Assembly (NCBI GenBank): GCA_040877625.1
Contig: JBBDNK010000028.1
Span: 1 to 64,000 of the forward strand
Direction of reading: 5' to 3'
Length of the DNA stretch: 64,000 bases
From: Methylonatrum sp040877625
Lineage (GTDB): Bacteria > Pseudomonadota > Gammaproteobacteria > Nitrococcales > Aquisalimonadaceae
Positions 19,074 through 28,374 of the stretch are shown here, one piece after another. Below the pieces are notes generated by a model that made no database searches, was not told where the DNA came from, and saw only the letters and a program-made list of their open reading frames with translations. The stretch's first letter is position 1. Every line of letters starts with the position of its first letter. The position numbers were made by a program, and so were the translations under genes.

Positions 19074-20224
19074 TGGATACGACCAGGCTCCGTCGTTGAT
19101 GCCGCATGCCTTTTGCGTTCCCGTTCTGCGGCTTCTACCCGTTTTTCATAGGCTTGACGGGCAATTCTGACATCTTCCAGAAACCAGGGCATTTCTTCCA
19201 GGGTCAGCGCTTGCGCGCCGTCGACCAGGGCGCGTTCCGGTTCCGGGTGAAAGTCGACGAGAACCATATTGGCCCCGGCAACTACGCCCTGTGCGGTGGT
19301 ATGTACCAGATCCGGAATGCCGTCCGGTGCCCGCGTGCGGATGCCGACGGAGTGGGACGGATCGATGCATACGGGCATGCGCGTCATGCGTTTGACCACG
19401 GGAACGTGGGCAAAATCCACAAAATTCCGATGCGGGTCGCCGAGATTGCTTTTCATGCCGCGCAGCCCGAACACCACGTGGCTGTTGCCCTCGCTGGCCA
19501 GGTATTCGGCGGCGTTGAGAGACTCCTCCAGGGTAATGCCGAAGCCGCGCTTGAGCAGGACCGGAAACCGCGTCTGCCGACCGACGTGTTTCAGTAGTTC
19601 AAAATTCTGGGTGTTGCGGGTACCGATCTGCAGCATGACGCCGGTGGGATCGCCGCTTTCCCGGAGCGCGTGCTCGATCTCTTCGATGTGTCGGTCATGG
19701 GTGATCTCCATGGAGATCACGCGAATGCCGTACTTGCCCGCCAGTTCGAACACCCAGGGCAGGCATTCCGCGCCGTGACCCTGGAAGGAATAAGGGTTGG
19801 TGCGGGGCTTGTAAGCGCCCATGCGTGCGCACACCTGGCCGTTGTCCCGCAGGGCGCGGAACACGCGTTCCACGTTGTCCGGGGTATCCACGGCGCAGAG
19901 GCCAGCGAAAACATGCAGGTTGTCCTGGCTGAACGTCACGCCGTTGTAATGGAAGGCGCTGGCGCGGGCATCGTCGCGGTGGCGTCCGAGTACCTTGTAG
20001 GCATCGGATACGCGGATCACGCGCTCGACGCAGGGCAGGGCTTGCATGGTGTCGACGGACAGGGCGCTGGTGTCACCGATCAGATAGATCTCGGTCAGAA
20101 CCTTTTCAGTGCCCTGAACCTGGTGCACCCGGTGGCTGACGCCTTTTAGCTGGTTGAGGTGGGCAATCAGCGATTGCCACTCCAGGGTCTCGGTATCGGT
20201 ATCGGGATTCAATATGAGAATCAT
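19070..20224 (-). CDS. Divergent class I-beta DAHP synthase-like aldolase
   Basis: A 384-residue protein. An N-terminal ferredoxin-like regulatory domain (about 1-85, with RVSDAYKVLGRH) is followed by a KDO8P/DAHP-synthase TIM barrel. Conserved elements are AGLCAVD (metal Cys), YKPRTNPYSFQGHG (PEP Arg/Lys), LLKRGFGITLEESLNAAEYL, CIDPSHSVG (metal His) and DGAQALTLEE. Departures from the common type: LRG for ERG after the second sheet and VDFHPEP for VEVHPNP, replacing a usual metal-ligand Glu by Asp. It is likely the shikimate-pathway entry enzyme or a close paralogue. It overlaps mfd by 4 bp. Confidence 0.75.
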   Translation of the reverse strand: MILILNPDTDTETLEWQSLIAHLNQLKGVSHRVHQVQGTEKVLTEIYLIGDTSALSVDTMQALPCVERVIRVSDAYKVLGRHRDDARASAFHYNGVTFSQDNLHVFAGLCAVDTPDNVERVFRALRDNGQVCARMGAYKPRTNPYSFQGHGAECLPWVFELAGKYGIRVISMEITHDRHIEEIEHALRESGDPTGVMLQIGTRNTQNFELLKHVGRQTRFPVLLKRGFGITLEESLNAAEYLASEGNSHVVFGLRGMKSNLGDPHRNFVDFAHVPVVKRMTRMPVCIDPSHSVGIRTRAPDGIPDLVHTTAQGVVAGANMVLVDFHPEPERALVDGAQALTLEEMPWFLEDVRIARQAYEKRVEAAERERKRHAASTTEPGRIQ

Positions 20225-20262
20225 GGCGTTAGCGTCCCTTTCGCGAAATACGATCAGCCCGC

Positions 20263-21153
20263 TCAGTCGCGGTAGAGGCGGAGCAGATCGGCGTAGTGAT
20301 CGATTCGGCGGTCACGAAGATACGGCCACATTCTTCGCACTGCTTCGGTTCTGCCCTTGCTTATATCGGCGAGCAGCACCGTGGGGTTGGCAGTGTCCGC
20401 CTGAGTGATGATCTCACCCTGGGGCCCGGCGACGAAGCTGCTGCCCCAGAAGGTGGCGCCGCGCTCGGCGTCCGCCGGGTCGGGCTCGAAGCCGACACGA
20501 TTGCAGCTGAGCACGGGCAGACCGTTGGCGACCGCGTGGCTGCGCTGGATTGTAATCCAGGCATCGCGCTGGCGGGTCTGCTCGTCGGCGTCATCGGTGC
20601 CGGCCCAGCCGATGGCGGTGGGATAGAGCAGCAGCTCCGCCCCGGCCATGGCCATCAGCCGGGCGGCCTCTGGAAACCACTGGTCCCAGCATACGAGCAC
20701 GCCGAGTTTTCCGACCGAGGTATCGATGGGGTGAAAGCCCAGGTCCCCCGGCGTGAAATAGAATTTCTCGTAATAGCCGGGATCGTCCGGGATATGCATT
20801 TTCCGATAACGCCCGGCTAACCGCCCGTCGCTGTCCAGCACTACGGCGGTATTGTGGTGCAGGCCAGGCGCGCGGCGCTCGAACAGCGAGCCGACGATCA
20901 CCACGGCAAGCTCGGCCGCCAGTGACGACAGCCGGTCCGTTGTGGGGCCGGGAATCGTCTCGGCGAGGTCGAAGACGGCCGGATCCTCCTGCTGGCAGAA
21001 GTACCGGCTGCGATGCAGTTCCTGTAGCAGCACCAGGCGCGCGCCATCGGCCGCCGCTTCGCGGATACCATTGAGGCTGCGTTCCAGGTTCTCGTCGAGA
21101 TCCGCGCCACAGGCATGCTGGACCAGGCCGACGCGGAGGGTGTCCATTGTCAT
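20263..21153 (-). CDS. aguB: N-carbamoylputrescine amidase
   Basis: A 296-residue nitrilase-superfamily amidase. The catalytic triad is visible as Glu in LLQELHRSRYF, Lys in YRKMHIPDDPGYYEKFYF and Cys in GVLVCWDQWFPE. The region around the cysteine and the segment NRVGFEPDP fit AguB, which hydrolyses N-carbamoylputrescine to putrescine, CO2 and ammonia. It is immediately downstream of agmatine deiminase, the preceding step of the same route, so substrate assignment is secure. Confidence 0.95.
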   Translation of the reverse strand: MTMDTLRVGLVQHACGADLDENLERSLNGIREAAADGARLVLLQELHRSRYFCQQEDPAVFDLAETIPGPTTDRLSSLAAELAVVIVGSLFERRAPGLHHNTAVVLDSDGRLAGRYRKMHIPDDPGYYEKFYFTPGDLGFHPIDTSVGKLGVLVCWDQWFPEAARLMAMAGAELLLYPTAIGWAGTDDADEQTRQRDAWITIQRSHAVANGLPVLSCNRVGFEPDPADAERGATFWGSSFVAGPQGEIITQADTANPTVLLADISKGRTEAVRRMWPYLRDRRIDHYADLLRLYRD

Positions 21154-21225
21154 GGGACGGTTAATGCTCCGGGTTTCCGACTCGAGTGCGCATTGTATAT
21201 GAGCGCTGCGGGGATTTCGCGTCGA

Positions 21226-22263
21226 TCAGGTAGCCGCGAACGGTACCTGCATGCTTGCGCAATGCACGCTGCCATGCTGGCGTATCAGCGGCCGTGCCGG
21301 TATGGGCTCGATGTCCCGCCCCGGAAAGGCATCGGCGATCACCGCGAGGGCGGCATCGTCGGTGGCAACGCCGTAGACCGGCACCAGCACGGCGCCGTTG
21401 ATGACCAGAAAGTTGGCATAACTCAGCGGCAACCGATTGCCATTCTCGTCGCGGGTTTCCGGGGGCCAGGGCAGGGGCAGCAGATCATAGGGCCGGCCGC
21501 TGCGTGTCCGGAAGGCGCGGAGTTCGCCGGCCATCGCGGCCAGCTCGGTCGCATGGCTGTCGGCGGGGTCATCGCAGGCGGTATAGAGGATACGGTCGCC
21601 GGGAGCGAAGCGGGCAAGCATGTCGACATGGCCGTCGGTGTCGTCACCCTCCAGGGCGCCATGATCCAGCCAGAGCACACGATCACAGCCGAACCATTGC
21701 TGGGCCCGGGTCTCGAACCAGGCGCGATCGACATTGCCGTTGCGGTTTGGATTCAGCAGGCAACTGCTGGTTACCAGCAATGTACCTTCTCCGTCGGTGT
21801 CGATGCTGCCACCTTCGAATACGGTGTTGATGGGTGTGTAACGTGCGTCGGGGAATAGACCTGCGCTGACCAGGGTGGCCGGTATGCGGTCGTCGAGCGC
21901 GGCGGGATATCTGCCGCCCCAGCCGTTGAACCGGAAGTCCAGCAGTTCAGCGGTGCCGTCGGAGATAACCGTGACCGGCCCGTGATCCCGAACCCAGATG
22001 TCGTTGGACGGCGCGGTGATGATGGACACCGCCGCCAGATCCCCAAGCAGGGCGGTTACCTGTTCCTGCAGACGCTGGTCATTGCAGCTCACCACGAGCG
22101 CCTGCCGGGAAGCGATGGCGCGCGCCATTGCCGTGAAAGTCGTTTCCGCATCGGCCAGCCTGGTACCCCAGTCTCCGCCATCATGCGGCCATGTCAGCAA
22201 CACGCATTGCTGTGCCGCCCACTCCGGCGGCAGCCACCGGGTCGGCCGAGGTACGATGCGCAT
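21226..22263 (-). CDS. aguA: Agmatine deiminase
   Basis: A 345-residue guanidine-modifying enzyme (pentein fold) converting agmatine to N-carbamoylputrescine. It shows WPHDGGDWG, DIWVRDHGPV (substrate Asp/Arg), EGGSIDTDGEGTLLVT, LDHGALEGDDTDGHVDMLARF and the C-terminal nucleophile in HGSVHCASMQ. The start is the ATG at 22263; a TTG one codon earlier is possible. The aguA-aguB pair gives putrescine from arginine-derived agmatine. The upstream small gene ends 9 bp before it on the same strand. Confidence 0.96.
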   Translation of the reverse strand: MRIVPRPTRWLPPEWAAQQCVLLTWPHDGGDWGTRLADAETTFTAMARAIASRQALVVSCNDQRLQEQVTALLGDLAAVSIITAPSNDIWVRDHGPVTVISDGTAELLDFRFNGWGGRYPAALDDRIPATLVSAGLFPDARYTPINTVFEGGSIDTDGEGTLLVTSSCLLNPNRNGNVDRAWFETRAQQWFGCDRVLWLDHGALEGDDTDGHVDMLARFAPGDRILYTACDDPADSHATELAAMAGELRAFRTRSGRPYDLLPLPWPPETRDENGNRLPLSYANFLVINGAVLVPVYGVATDDAALAVIADAFPGRDIEPIPARPLIRQHGSVHCASMQVPFAAT

Positions 22264-22272
22264 CAAGTCTGG

Positions 22273-22560
22273 TCAGTGCCTGGTAACGGTATGGAGGACG
22301 CGATCATGTTCAAAATAAACGGTATACCCATCGTAGACCCAGCGGCTGATGGGCGGCTCGCCGACCTCGGCAACGCGTTCCCGCGGTTCACCGAAACTAC
22401 CCTCTACCTCGCTCATTGTCAGGCCTTGGCGGGGGGTGTTCGCAGCGGTTTGATCGGTGTCGCGGACGGTTTCCACAAGCAGGCGATCAGCCAGTGCCGA
22501 CGAGGTGGCCAGTAGCATCAACAGGCCGGCCAGGGCGATCCTGTTCACTCCATTGCGCAT
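22273..22560 (-). CDS. Small secreted protein of BamE/SmpA-like appearance
   Basis: A 95-residue precursor. The signal peptide is cleaved near SALA/DRLL. The mature part holds GLTMSEVEGSFGEPRERV and PPISRWVYDGYTVYFEHDRVLHTV. The pattern of a turn-helix followed by W-x-Y and strands is typical of short SmpA/OmlA-like periplasmic proteins common in gammaproteobacteria. The function is unknown. The ATG at 22560 is chosen as the one giving a proper signal peptide, with GGAG upstream. It may be the first gene of the aguA-aguB transcript. Confidence 0.65.
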   Translation of the reverse strand: MRNGVNRIALAGLLMLLATSSALADRLLVETVRDTDQTAANTPRQGLTMSEVEGSFGEPRERVAEVGEPPISRWVYDGYTVYFEHDRVLHTVTRH

Positions 22561-22828
22561 CGGTCCGTACTCCGTCAATTGGATACTGCGCCGATAGTAG
22601 CATTGCACCGGCATGGACAAAATGGTGATGCACGGCCTGTACGCCGATTCGTGAACTGATCTGCACTTGCATGGGTGGTGCGACCGCAACCAGTGGGTAC
22701 TGTTGGCCGGGCTTACCTAGTAGAATGCGCGCTCATTGCGGGGCGATGTGTGTCCCGCGGATGCCGGCTTCCAGCTTGCGGCCACGGCCGGCGGCGTCCG
22801 TCCCCGAGGCCCCGGAGATCACCGCTTC

Positions 22829-24076
22829 ATGTTCAATCCTCTGGAACTGTTCATCGGCCTGCGATACACACGTGCCAGGCGCCGTAATCAGTTCGTTTCG
22901 TTTATTTCCCTGAGTTCCATGCTCGGTATCGCCCTGGGAGTAACGGCGCTGATCACCGTGCTTTCAGTGATGAACGGCTTCGAGAAGGAGCTTCGCGAAC
23001 GGATCCTCGGCATGGTCGCTCATGCCACCGTGCTTGGCGCCGAGGGCCCCCTGCGCGACTGGCCGGCGGTTGCGGAGGAGGCTGAACGACATCCGCGCGT
23101 CACGGGCGTGGCGCCGTTCATCAGCGGCGAGGTCATGATCACGCGGGGCGGAGAGGTCAGCGGCACGCTGGTGCGCGGCATTCTGCCGGAAATGGAAAGC
23201 GACGTGTCGCGGGTGATGGAGCACATTGCCAGCGGCTCCGCCGAGGATCTGCAACCCGGCGCCTATCGCATCGTGCTGGGCAGCGCCCTGGCACGCATGC
23301 TGGGCGTCGAGATCGGCGATATGGTCACCGTGGTCACCCCCGAGGCGCGCGCCACCGTGGCGGGAATCGTGCCGCGGGTGAAGCGCTTCCAGGTCGCCGG
23401 TACATTCCACATCGGCATGTATGAGTATGATCGCGGGCTGGCCCTGATTCATCTGGAGGATGCCGCCACCGTGCTGCGTCTGGGCGACGGCGTAAGTGGT
23501 CTTCGGCTGCAATTCGACGAACTGATGGCAGCTCCCTGGCTGGCCCGGGAACTGGCGCTGACATTGGACGGCAATTACCGTGTCCGCGACTGGACCCGGG
23601 AGCATGCGAACTTCTTTCGTGCCGTGCAGACCGAAAAGACGGTCATGTTCGTGATTCTTACGCTCATCATCGCAGTGGCGGCCTTCAATATAGTTTCCAC
23701 CCTGGTCATGGTGGTTAACGAGAAACGCGCGGATATCGCCATCCTGCGCACGCTGGGCGCCACGCCCGGGACCATCCTGCGAATTTTCGTCATCCAGGGC
23801 GCGATTATCGGCGTTTTCGGCACCTTGCTGGGTACCGTCGGAGGCGTATTGCTGGCATTGAACGTGGAAACCATCGTTCCCGCCATCGAGGCCATGCTTG
23901 GCCAGCAGTTCCTCGCGGCGGACGTTTACTATATCAGCGATCTGCCTTCGGACATGCGCTGGGGAGATGTCTTCCGAATTTCCGGCGTCGCCCTGGTATT
24001 GTCACTACTGGCCACGCTGTATCCCGCCTGGCGGGCATCACGGACCGAACCAGCCGAGGCCTTGCGCTATGAGTGA
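22829..24076 (+). CDS. lolC: Lipoprotein-releasing ABC transporter permease (LolC/E/F)
   Basis: A 415-residue inner-membrane subunit with the classic layout: TM1 near residue 25 (FISLSSMLGIALGVTALITVLSVMNG segment), a large periplasmic domain (about 45-265), then three TM helices (VMFVILTLIIAVAAFN, IQGAIIGVFGTLLGTV, ISGVALVLSLLATLYPAWRA). It extracts lipoproteins from the inner membrane with LolD for transfer to LolA. Only one permease gene is present and lolE is absent downstream, so a homodimeric LolF-type complex is likely. It overlaps lolD by 8 bp. Confidence 0.93.
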   Translation: MFNPLELFIGLRYTRARRRNQFVSFISLSSMLGIALGVTALITVLSVMNGFEKELRERILGMVAHATVLGAEGPLRDWPAVAEEAERHPRVTGVAPFISGEVMITRGGEVSGTLVRGILPEMESDVSRVMEHIASGSAEDLQPGAYRIVLGSALARMLGVEIGDMVTVVTPEARATVAGIVPRVKRFQVAGTFHIGMYEYDRGLALIHLEDAATVLRLGDGVSGLRLQFDELMAAPWLARELALTLDGNYRVRDWTREHANFFRAVQTEKTVMFVILTLIIAVAAFNIVSTLVMVVNEKRADIAILRTLGATPGTILRIFVIQGAIIGVFGTLLGTVGGVLLALNVETIVPAIEAMLGQQFLAADVYYISDLPSDMRWGDVFRISGVALVLSLLATLYPAWRASRTEPAEALRYE

Positions 24077-24764
24077 TGATCGGGATGTATCCGTGCTGTT
24101 CTGTGAAAACGTGGTCAAGACGTTTGACGACGGCACACTGAAGGTGGACGTTCTCGACAAGGTGAATCTGTCTGTCCACGACGGCGAGCAGTTGGCAATA
24201 GTCGGCCGTTCAGGTTCCGGCAAGAGTACGTTGCTGCACATCCTCGGCGGTCTCGAACGCCCGAGTGCCGGCGGAGTCCGGCTCCTGGGTGAATCGTTGT
24301 ACGACATCGGTACCCGACGCCGGGGCGAGCTGCGCAACCGGCATCTGGGCTTCATCTATCAGTTCCATCATCTGCTGCCGGAGTTTAGCGCGGTGGAAAA
24401 CGTCGCAATGCCGCTGCTGATCAGGCGTATGCCACCGGCGGAGGCGCGCCGTCAGGCGACGCGGATACTGGACAGGGTGGGGCTCGGCAATCGGCTTGCG
24501 CACAAACCGGGCGAACTCTCTGGCGGTGAGCGCCAGCGCACGGCCATTGCCCGCGCACTGGTAACCCAACCCCGCTGTGTGCTGGCGGACGAACCGACCG
24601 GAAACCTGGACAGCCATACGGCGGAGGATGTGTTCGCCCTGCTGCAGGAACTCAATCGTGAACACGGCACCAGCCTGGTGATGGTTACCCACGATCGCGG
24701 CCTGGCCGCACGCATGGATAGAATACTCGGCATGGATGACGGGCGGTTGGGACAACTGGACTGA
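24069..24764 (+). CDS. lolD: Lipoprotein-releasing ABC transporter ATPase
   Basis: A 231-residue ABC ATPase with Walker A GRSGSGKSTLLHIL, Q-loop IYQFHHLLPEFSAVENVAMPLL (LolD-typical), signature LSGGERQR, Walker B CVLADEPTGNLD and H-loop VMVTHDR. The start is the ATG at 24069, inside the end of lolC (8-bp overlap). The frame is open much further upstream, but that is shadow of lolC. It forms the energy-coupling half of the Lol complex. Confidence 0.96.
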   Translation: MSDDRDVSVLFCENVVKTFDDGTLKVDVLDKVNLSVHDGEQLAIVGRSGSGKSTLLHILGGLERPSAGGVRLLGESLYDIGTRRRGELRNRHLGFIYQFHHLLPEFSAVENVAMPLLIRRMPPAEARRQATRILDRVGLGNRLAHKPGELSGGERQRTAIARALVTQPRCVLADEPTGNLDSHTAEDVFALLQELNREHGTSLVMVTHDRGLAARMDRILGMDDGRLGQLD

Positions 24765-24802
24765 GTATCCCTGCCGCTCCAACGCGTGCGGGACATACAT
24801 GC

Positions 24803-25345
24803 TCAGGAACCGGTTTTATCCTTGTTGCGTCTCAGCCGCCGCGCAATTCTGCGGCGCAAATGGCTGCGGATATGGAGCCGCCAGACCAGGTGAATCAGGC
24901 CGTAGGTGGCAAGCCCCGTAGTAATGGCACACACCACACTGCCCAGATAAAGCGGCTGCCAGATGTTGTTCAATTCCATCCAGAACCATTGCAGGGTTGG
25001 TTCAAAATGCCGCTCCCGGACGGGGGTTCCCATGAGCCAGTTACCAAGACGGTAGCTGAAATAGAACAAGGGCGGCATGGTGAGGGGGTTGGAAATCCAT
25101 ACGGCAAGCACGGCAAGCGGCAGATTGACCCGGAACAGAATCGCCCCGGCCGCGGCCACCACCATCTGGAAAGGCATGGGAATAAAGGCGAGGAACACAC
25201 CTATTCCGAGCCCGCTGGCGACTGAATGGCGGTTGAGGTGCCAAAGGTTGGGCTCGTGCAGCAGACGGCCGAACAGGCGCAGGTGGCGATGTTCGCGGAT
25301 CTGGCGTTGATCTGGCAGGAAACGTCTAAAAAATTTCCGTGGCAT
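24803..25345 (-). CDS. DUF2062 membrane protein
   Basis: A 180-residue integral membrane protein of the DUF2062 family. It has the family core GIGVFLAFIPMPFQMVVAAAGA and ISNPLTMPPLFYFSYRLGNWL, a further TM helix (YLGSVVCAITTGLATYGLIHLVW) and a basic C-terminus. The family is of unknown function and commonly lies between lolCDE and comEC, as here. It is transcribed opposite to both neighbours. Confidence 0.88.
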   Translation of the reverse strand: MPRKFFRRFLPDQRQIREHRHLRLFGRLLHEPNLWHLNRHSVASGLGIGVFLAFIPMPFQMVVAAAGAILFRVNLPLAVLAVWISNPLTMPPLFYFSYRLGNWLMGTPVRERHFEPTLQWFWMELNNIWQPLYLGSVVCAITTGLATYGLIHLVWRLHIRSHLRRRIARRLRRNKDKTGS

Positions 25346-25460
25346 GCACTTGCGTTCCTCGACCGCTACGGTTCCGTCACCGACTCCCGTATCCTTGCGT
25401 TGGCGCTGCCAGTGGAGCAGATATGGGCGCCATTATCCATGAACATTCCAGGGAAGGAAT

Positions 25461-27653
25461 ATGCCGTACGTACTATTGTGCTTTTCCGGCGGTGTAATCG
25501 TTGTCCACCAACTGTCGGTCCTGCCGGCGCAGTGGTCGGTGACGGTCGTTCTCCTGTGTCTCGCGCCCGCGCTTCGTTGGCCTCGCTGGCGGGCGCCCTG
25601 GGCGTTTCTTGCCGGCGCGGCGTTTGCTGTTCACACGGCCCATGGAGCGCTTAATGACCGACTTCCGGACCATCGTACCGGAGAGAGTCTGACAGTTGTC
25701 GGTCGCATCGTCAGTATCCCATCGCTGACCGGCAGTGGGGCCCGCTTTGTGTTTCATCCCGAAGACGCAAAGGCGGCTAACCTCCCCGGGGCGCTGCAGG
25801 TCAGCTGGTATGGCGCACCCGCGGGCCTGGCGGCGGGCGCCACCTGGCAGTTACGGCTCAGGCTGCGCTCGCCAAGGGATCGGGTTAACCCCGGCGTGGC
25901 GGACCAGGAGCGCTATTTCCTGCTGGGGCGGGTCGGTGCCCTTGCCAGCGTGGTTCCGCACCATGCCAACCGCCAATTGCGTCCTGGCGGCGGACTACAT
26001 TATCAGCGTCAGCAGCTTGCCGCCACGATCCAGCGTCATGTGCAGAATGCGGACGCCGCGGCGCTGGCGGTGGCTCTTTCCGTGGGCGATCGCCAGCACA
26101 TCAGCACTGAACTGCGGCAGCGCCTTATGGCCACGGGCACGTCGCATCTGGTGGCCATCTCCGGCCTGCACGTCGGCCTGGTTGCCGGTGGCGTCTGGTG
26201 GTTGACCTCTCTGTTGTGGCGTATCTCCGGGTTGTCAGGTGGCCGTATTCCAGCGCCCCTGGCGGGAGTAGGTCCCGCTCTGGCGGCGGCAGCGCTGTAC
26301 GCCGCCCTGGCCGGGTTTGCGTTGCCGACGCGCCGTGCTCTGGTCATGGCGGTACTTGCATTCACTGCGCTGCTCGCCAGGCGCAGAGCATCGCCCTGGA
26401 CCATCCTGCTCGTGGCCTTTGCCGGTGTTCTGGCACTCGACCCACTTGCGCCCCTGGGGGCCGGGCTGTGGTTGTCTTTCGGGGCGGTGGCGGTGCTGCT
26501 GTGGGTTCTGCGCGGGCGTGGACCTGGCAAGTCGTCAATCGGTCAGTTCATTTGGCTGCAGCTGCTACTGCTGGTTGCTCTGGCACCGCTCACCTTGTGG
26601 TGGTTCGGGCAAATTGCCTGGTTGGCGCCGGTTGCAAACCTGTTTGCCATTCCGCTGGTCGGCAGTCTGGCCGTTCCGGTGCTGCTAACGGGGCTGGCCG
26701 CATCCATCGGCAGTGACGCCGCCGGGGGATTTCTGCTGTCCTGGTCGGGCTGGATGCTGGAGTGGCTGAACGACGGGCTGCGCCTGCTCGTCGCCATCGG
26801 TCCTGATGTGGCGACCATGCTGGTGCCTCCGGCGCCGCTGATGATGCTTGCGATTGCCGGGGCCGTCCTGCTGCTATTGCCGCGCGGCGTACCGGGCAGG
26901 ATCGGCGGCGCCTGCCTGCTGTTGCTGACCGTTCTCTGGCAACCGTCGCCGCCGCCGTCGGGCCGGGCGGACGTGGTGCTGATGGATACCGGACACGGCC
27001 ACTCCCTGCTGATCCGCACCCATGAGCACGCACTGCTTTTCGATACCGGGTCCCGATACTTCAGTCGGGATCTGCATGCCGTGCTCAGGCAGCAGGGGGT
27101 ATCCCGGCTGGACCGGCTGGTGCTGAGTGACAGCCGCGCCGGCAGTATCGGCGGTGCCGATCTCCTGACGCTGCCGGTGGCCGACCGTGTGGGCGTCGGG
27201 CAGCCCCGCACCTGTGCTCAGGTGCAGGACTGGGTCTGGGATGGCGTTCGGTTCCGGTTTCTCGACGCCCGGATACGCGGCGCGGGCCGCTGTCTGCTAT
27301 TGATCGAATCGGGTGATGATCGGTTGCTGGTCGCGCACGCGCTCACGCCGGGCAGCAGACGCGCGCTTGAAACGGGAGGGGTGGATGAGGCCGTATCCTG
27401 GGTGATTGTGCCCCACCATGGAAACCGAAAGGCATCAAGCGAGGTGTTGGCGCGCACGCTGGCTCCACGCACCGCATTCGTGTCGGTCGATCGCAACAAC
27501 CGTTACGGCCTGCCGCATGCGGATACCGTTGCCTGGTGGGAGCAGGCGGGAAGCACGGTTGTAACGATCGGCAATACCGGAGCAGTCTCTATTCGGCTTG
27601 GGCTTGGACGCTATTCAGCCGAACGACAGCGCGGCCGATACTGGCAACGATGA
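25461..27653 (+). CDS. comEC: ComEC/Rec2 DNA-uptake channel with a degenerate metallo-beta-lactamase domain
   Basis: A 730-residue polytopic protein with an N-terminal DUF4131/OB region, a competence domain with ATGTSHLVAISGLHVGLVAGG (about 220-240) and many TM helices, and a C-terminal metallo-beta-lactamase-like domain from about residue 510. It should carry single-stranded DNA across the inner membrane in transformation. The MBL metal motif is lost: the site normally SHPDxDHxGG reads SDSRAGSIGG (about 555-564), and the later TGD strand reads LLVAHAL. The end VPHHGNRKASS...RNNRYGLPH is kept. GGAAGG precedes the ATG. Confidence 0.92.
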   Translation: MPYVLLCFSGGVIVVHQLSVLPAQWSVTVVLLCLAPALRWPRWRAPWAFLAGAAFAVHTAHGALNDRLPDHRTGESLTVVGRIVSIPSLTGSGARFVFHPEDAKAANLPGALQVSWYGAPAGLAAGATWQLRLRLRSPRDRVNPGVADQERYFLLGRVGALASVVPHHANRQLRPGGGLHYQRQQLAATIQRHVQNADAAALAVALSVGDRQHISTELRQRLMATGTSHLVAISGLHVGLVAGGVWWLTSLLWRISGLSGGRIPAPLAGVGPALAAAALYAALAGFALPTRRALVMAVLAFTALLARRRASPWTILLVAFAGVLALDPLAPLGAGLWLSFGAVAVLLWVLRGRGPGKSSIGQFIWLQLLLLVALAPLTLWWFGQIAWLAPVANLFAIPLVGSLAVPVLLTGLAASIGSDAAGGFLLSWSGWMLEWLNDGLRLLVAIGPDVATMLVPPAPLMMLAIAGAVLLLLPRGVPGRIGGACLLLLTVLWQPSPPPSGRADVVLMDTGHGHSLLIRTHEHALLFDTGSRYFSRDLHAVLRQQGVSRLDRLVLSDSRAGSIGGADLLTLPVADRVGVGQPRTCAQVQDWVWDGVRFRFLDARIRGAGRCLLLIESGDDRLLVAHALTPGSRRALETGGVDEAVSWVIVPHHGNRKASSEVLARTLAPRTAFVSVDRNNRYGLPHADTVAWWEQAGSTVVTIGNTGAVSIRLGLGRYSAERQRGRYWQR

Positions 27654-27735
27654 ATTCCGTGATCGAGGCCGTGGGAATCGGCAGCCGCTTCCTTTATCAT
27701 CCCGCCTTGAACACGCAACAGGGGAATGGTTGCAC

Positions 27736-28374
27736 GTGCTGGAACTGATCAAGGCCGGCGGCTGGCTGATGGTGCCGATAATCGCATGCTCCATCGTAGC
27801 CATGGCGATAATCGCGGAGCGATTCTGGACATTGCAGCGGACCCGCGTGGTGCCGCGGCGCCTGGTCGCGGAAATTTGGCATAAGGTAAAGAACGGCCAG
27901 ATGAATGCGGCGCAGGTAAGAGAGCTGCGGGAGCATTCACCTCTAGGCCGCGTGCTTGCCGCGGGGCTGGTCAATATGCACCAGCGCCGTGAAGTGATGA
28001 TGGAATCGATCGAGGACGCGGGTCGTCACGAAGCGCACGGACTGGAGCGGTTTCTCAACACCCTGGGCACCATTGCCGCAATCACACCGCTGCTGGGACT
28101 GTTGGGCACGGTAATCGGCATGATCAAGGTGTTCAGTGCCATAACCAGTCAGGGCGTTGGCAATGCCGCCGCGTTGGCCGGCGGCATATCGGAGGCGCTG
28201 ATCACGACGGCGGCAGGGCTGACCGTTGCGATTCCCGCGCTGATCGCATTCCGATATTTCCGTGGCCTGGTCGATCAGCACGTCATCGCCATGGAACAGG
28301 ATGCGCTGAAGCTGGTGGAGGTGATCGTCGGACAGAGAGAGCGCAGTCGAGCGCCGGCGGAGAAGGTTTCATGA
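27736..28374 (+). CDS. exbB: ExbB/TolQ-type proton channel
   Basis: A 212-residue MotA/TolQ/ExbB-family protein. TM1 is GWLMVPIIACSIVAMAIIAERF. The paired TM2/TM3 are TLGTIAAITPLLGLLGTVIGMIKVF and SEALITTAAGLTVAIPALIAFRYF, with the conserved polar residues of the proton path. The start is placed at the GTG at 27736 (MLELIKAGGW), where homologues begin; AGGGGA lies upstream. The open frame to 27598 overlaps comEC. It couples the proton gradient to outer-membrane processes with ExbD. It overlaps exbD by 4 bp. Confidence 0.9.
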   Translation: MLELIKAGGWLMVPIIACSIVAMAIIAERFWTLQRTRVVPRRLVAEIWHKVKNGQMNAAQVRELREHSPLGRVLAAGLVNMHQRREVMMESIEDAGRHEAHGLERFLNTLGTIAAITPLLGLLGTVIGMIKVFSAITSQGVGNAAALAGGISEALITTAAGLTVAIPALIAFRYFRGLVDQHVIAMEQDALKLVEVIVGQRERSRAPAEKVS

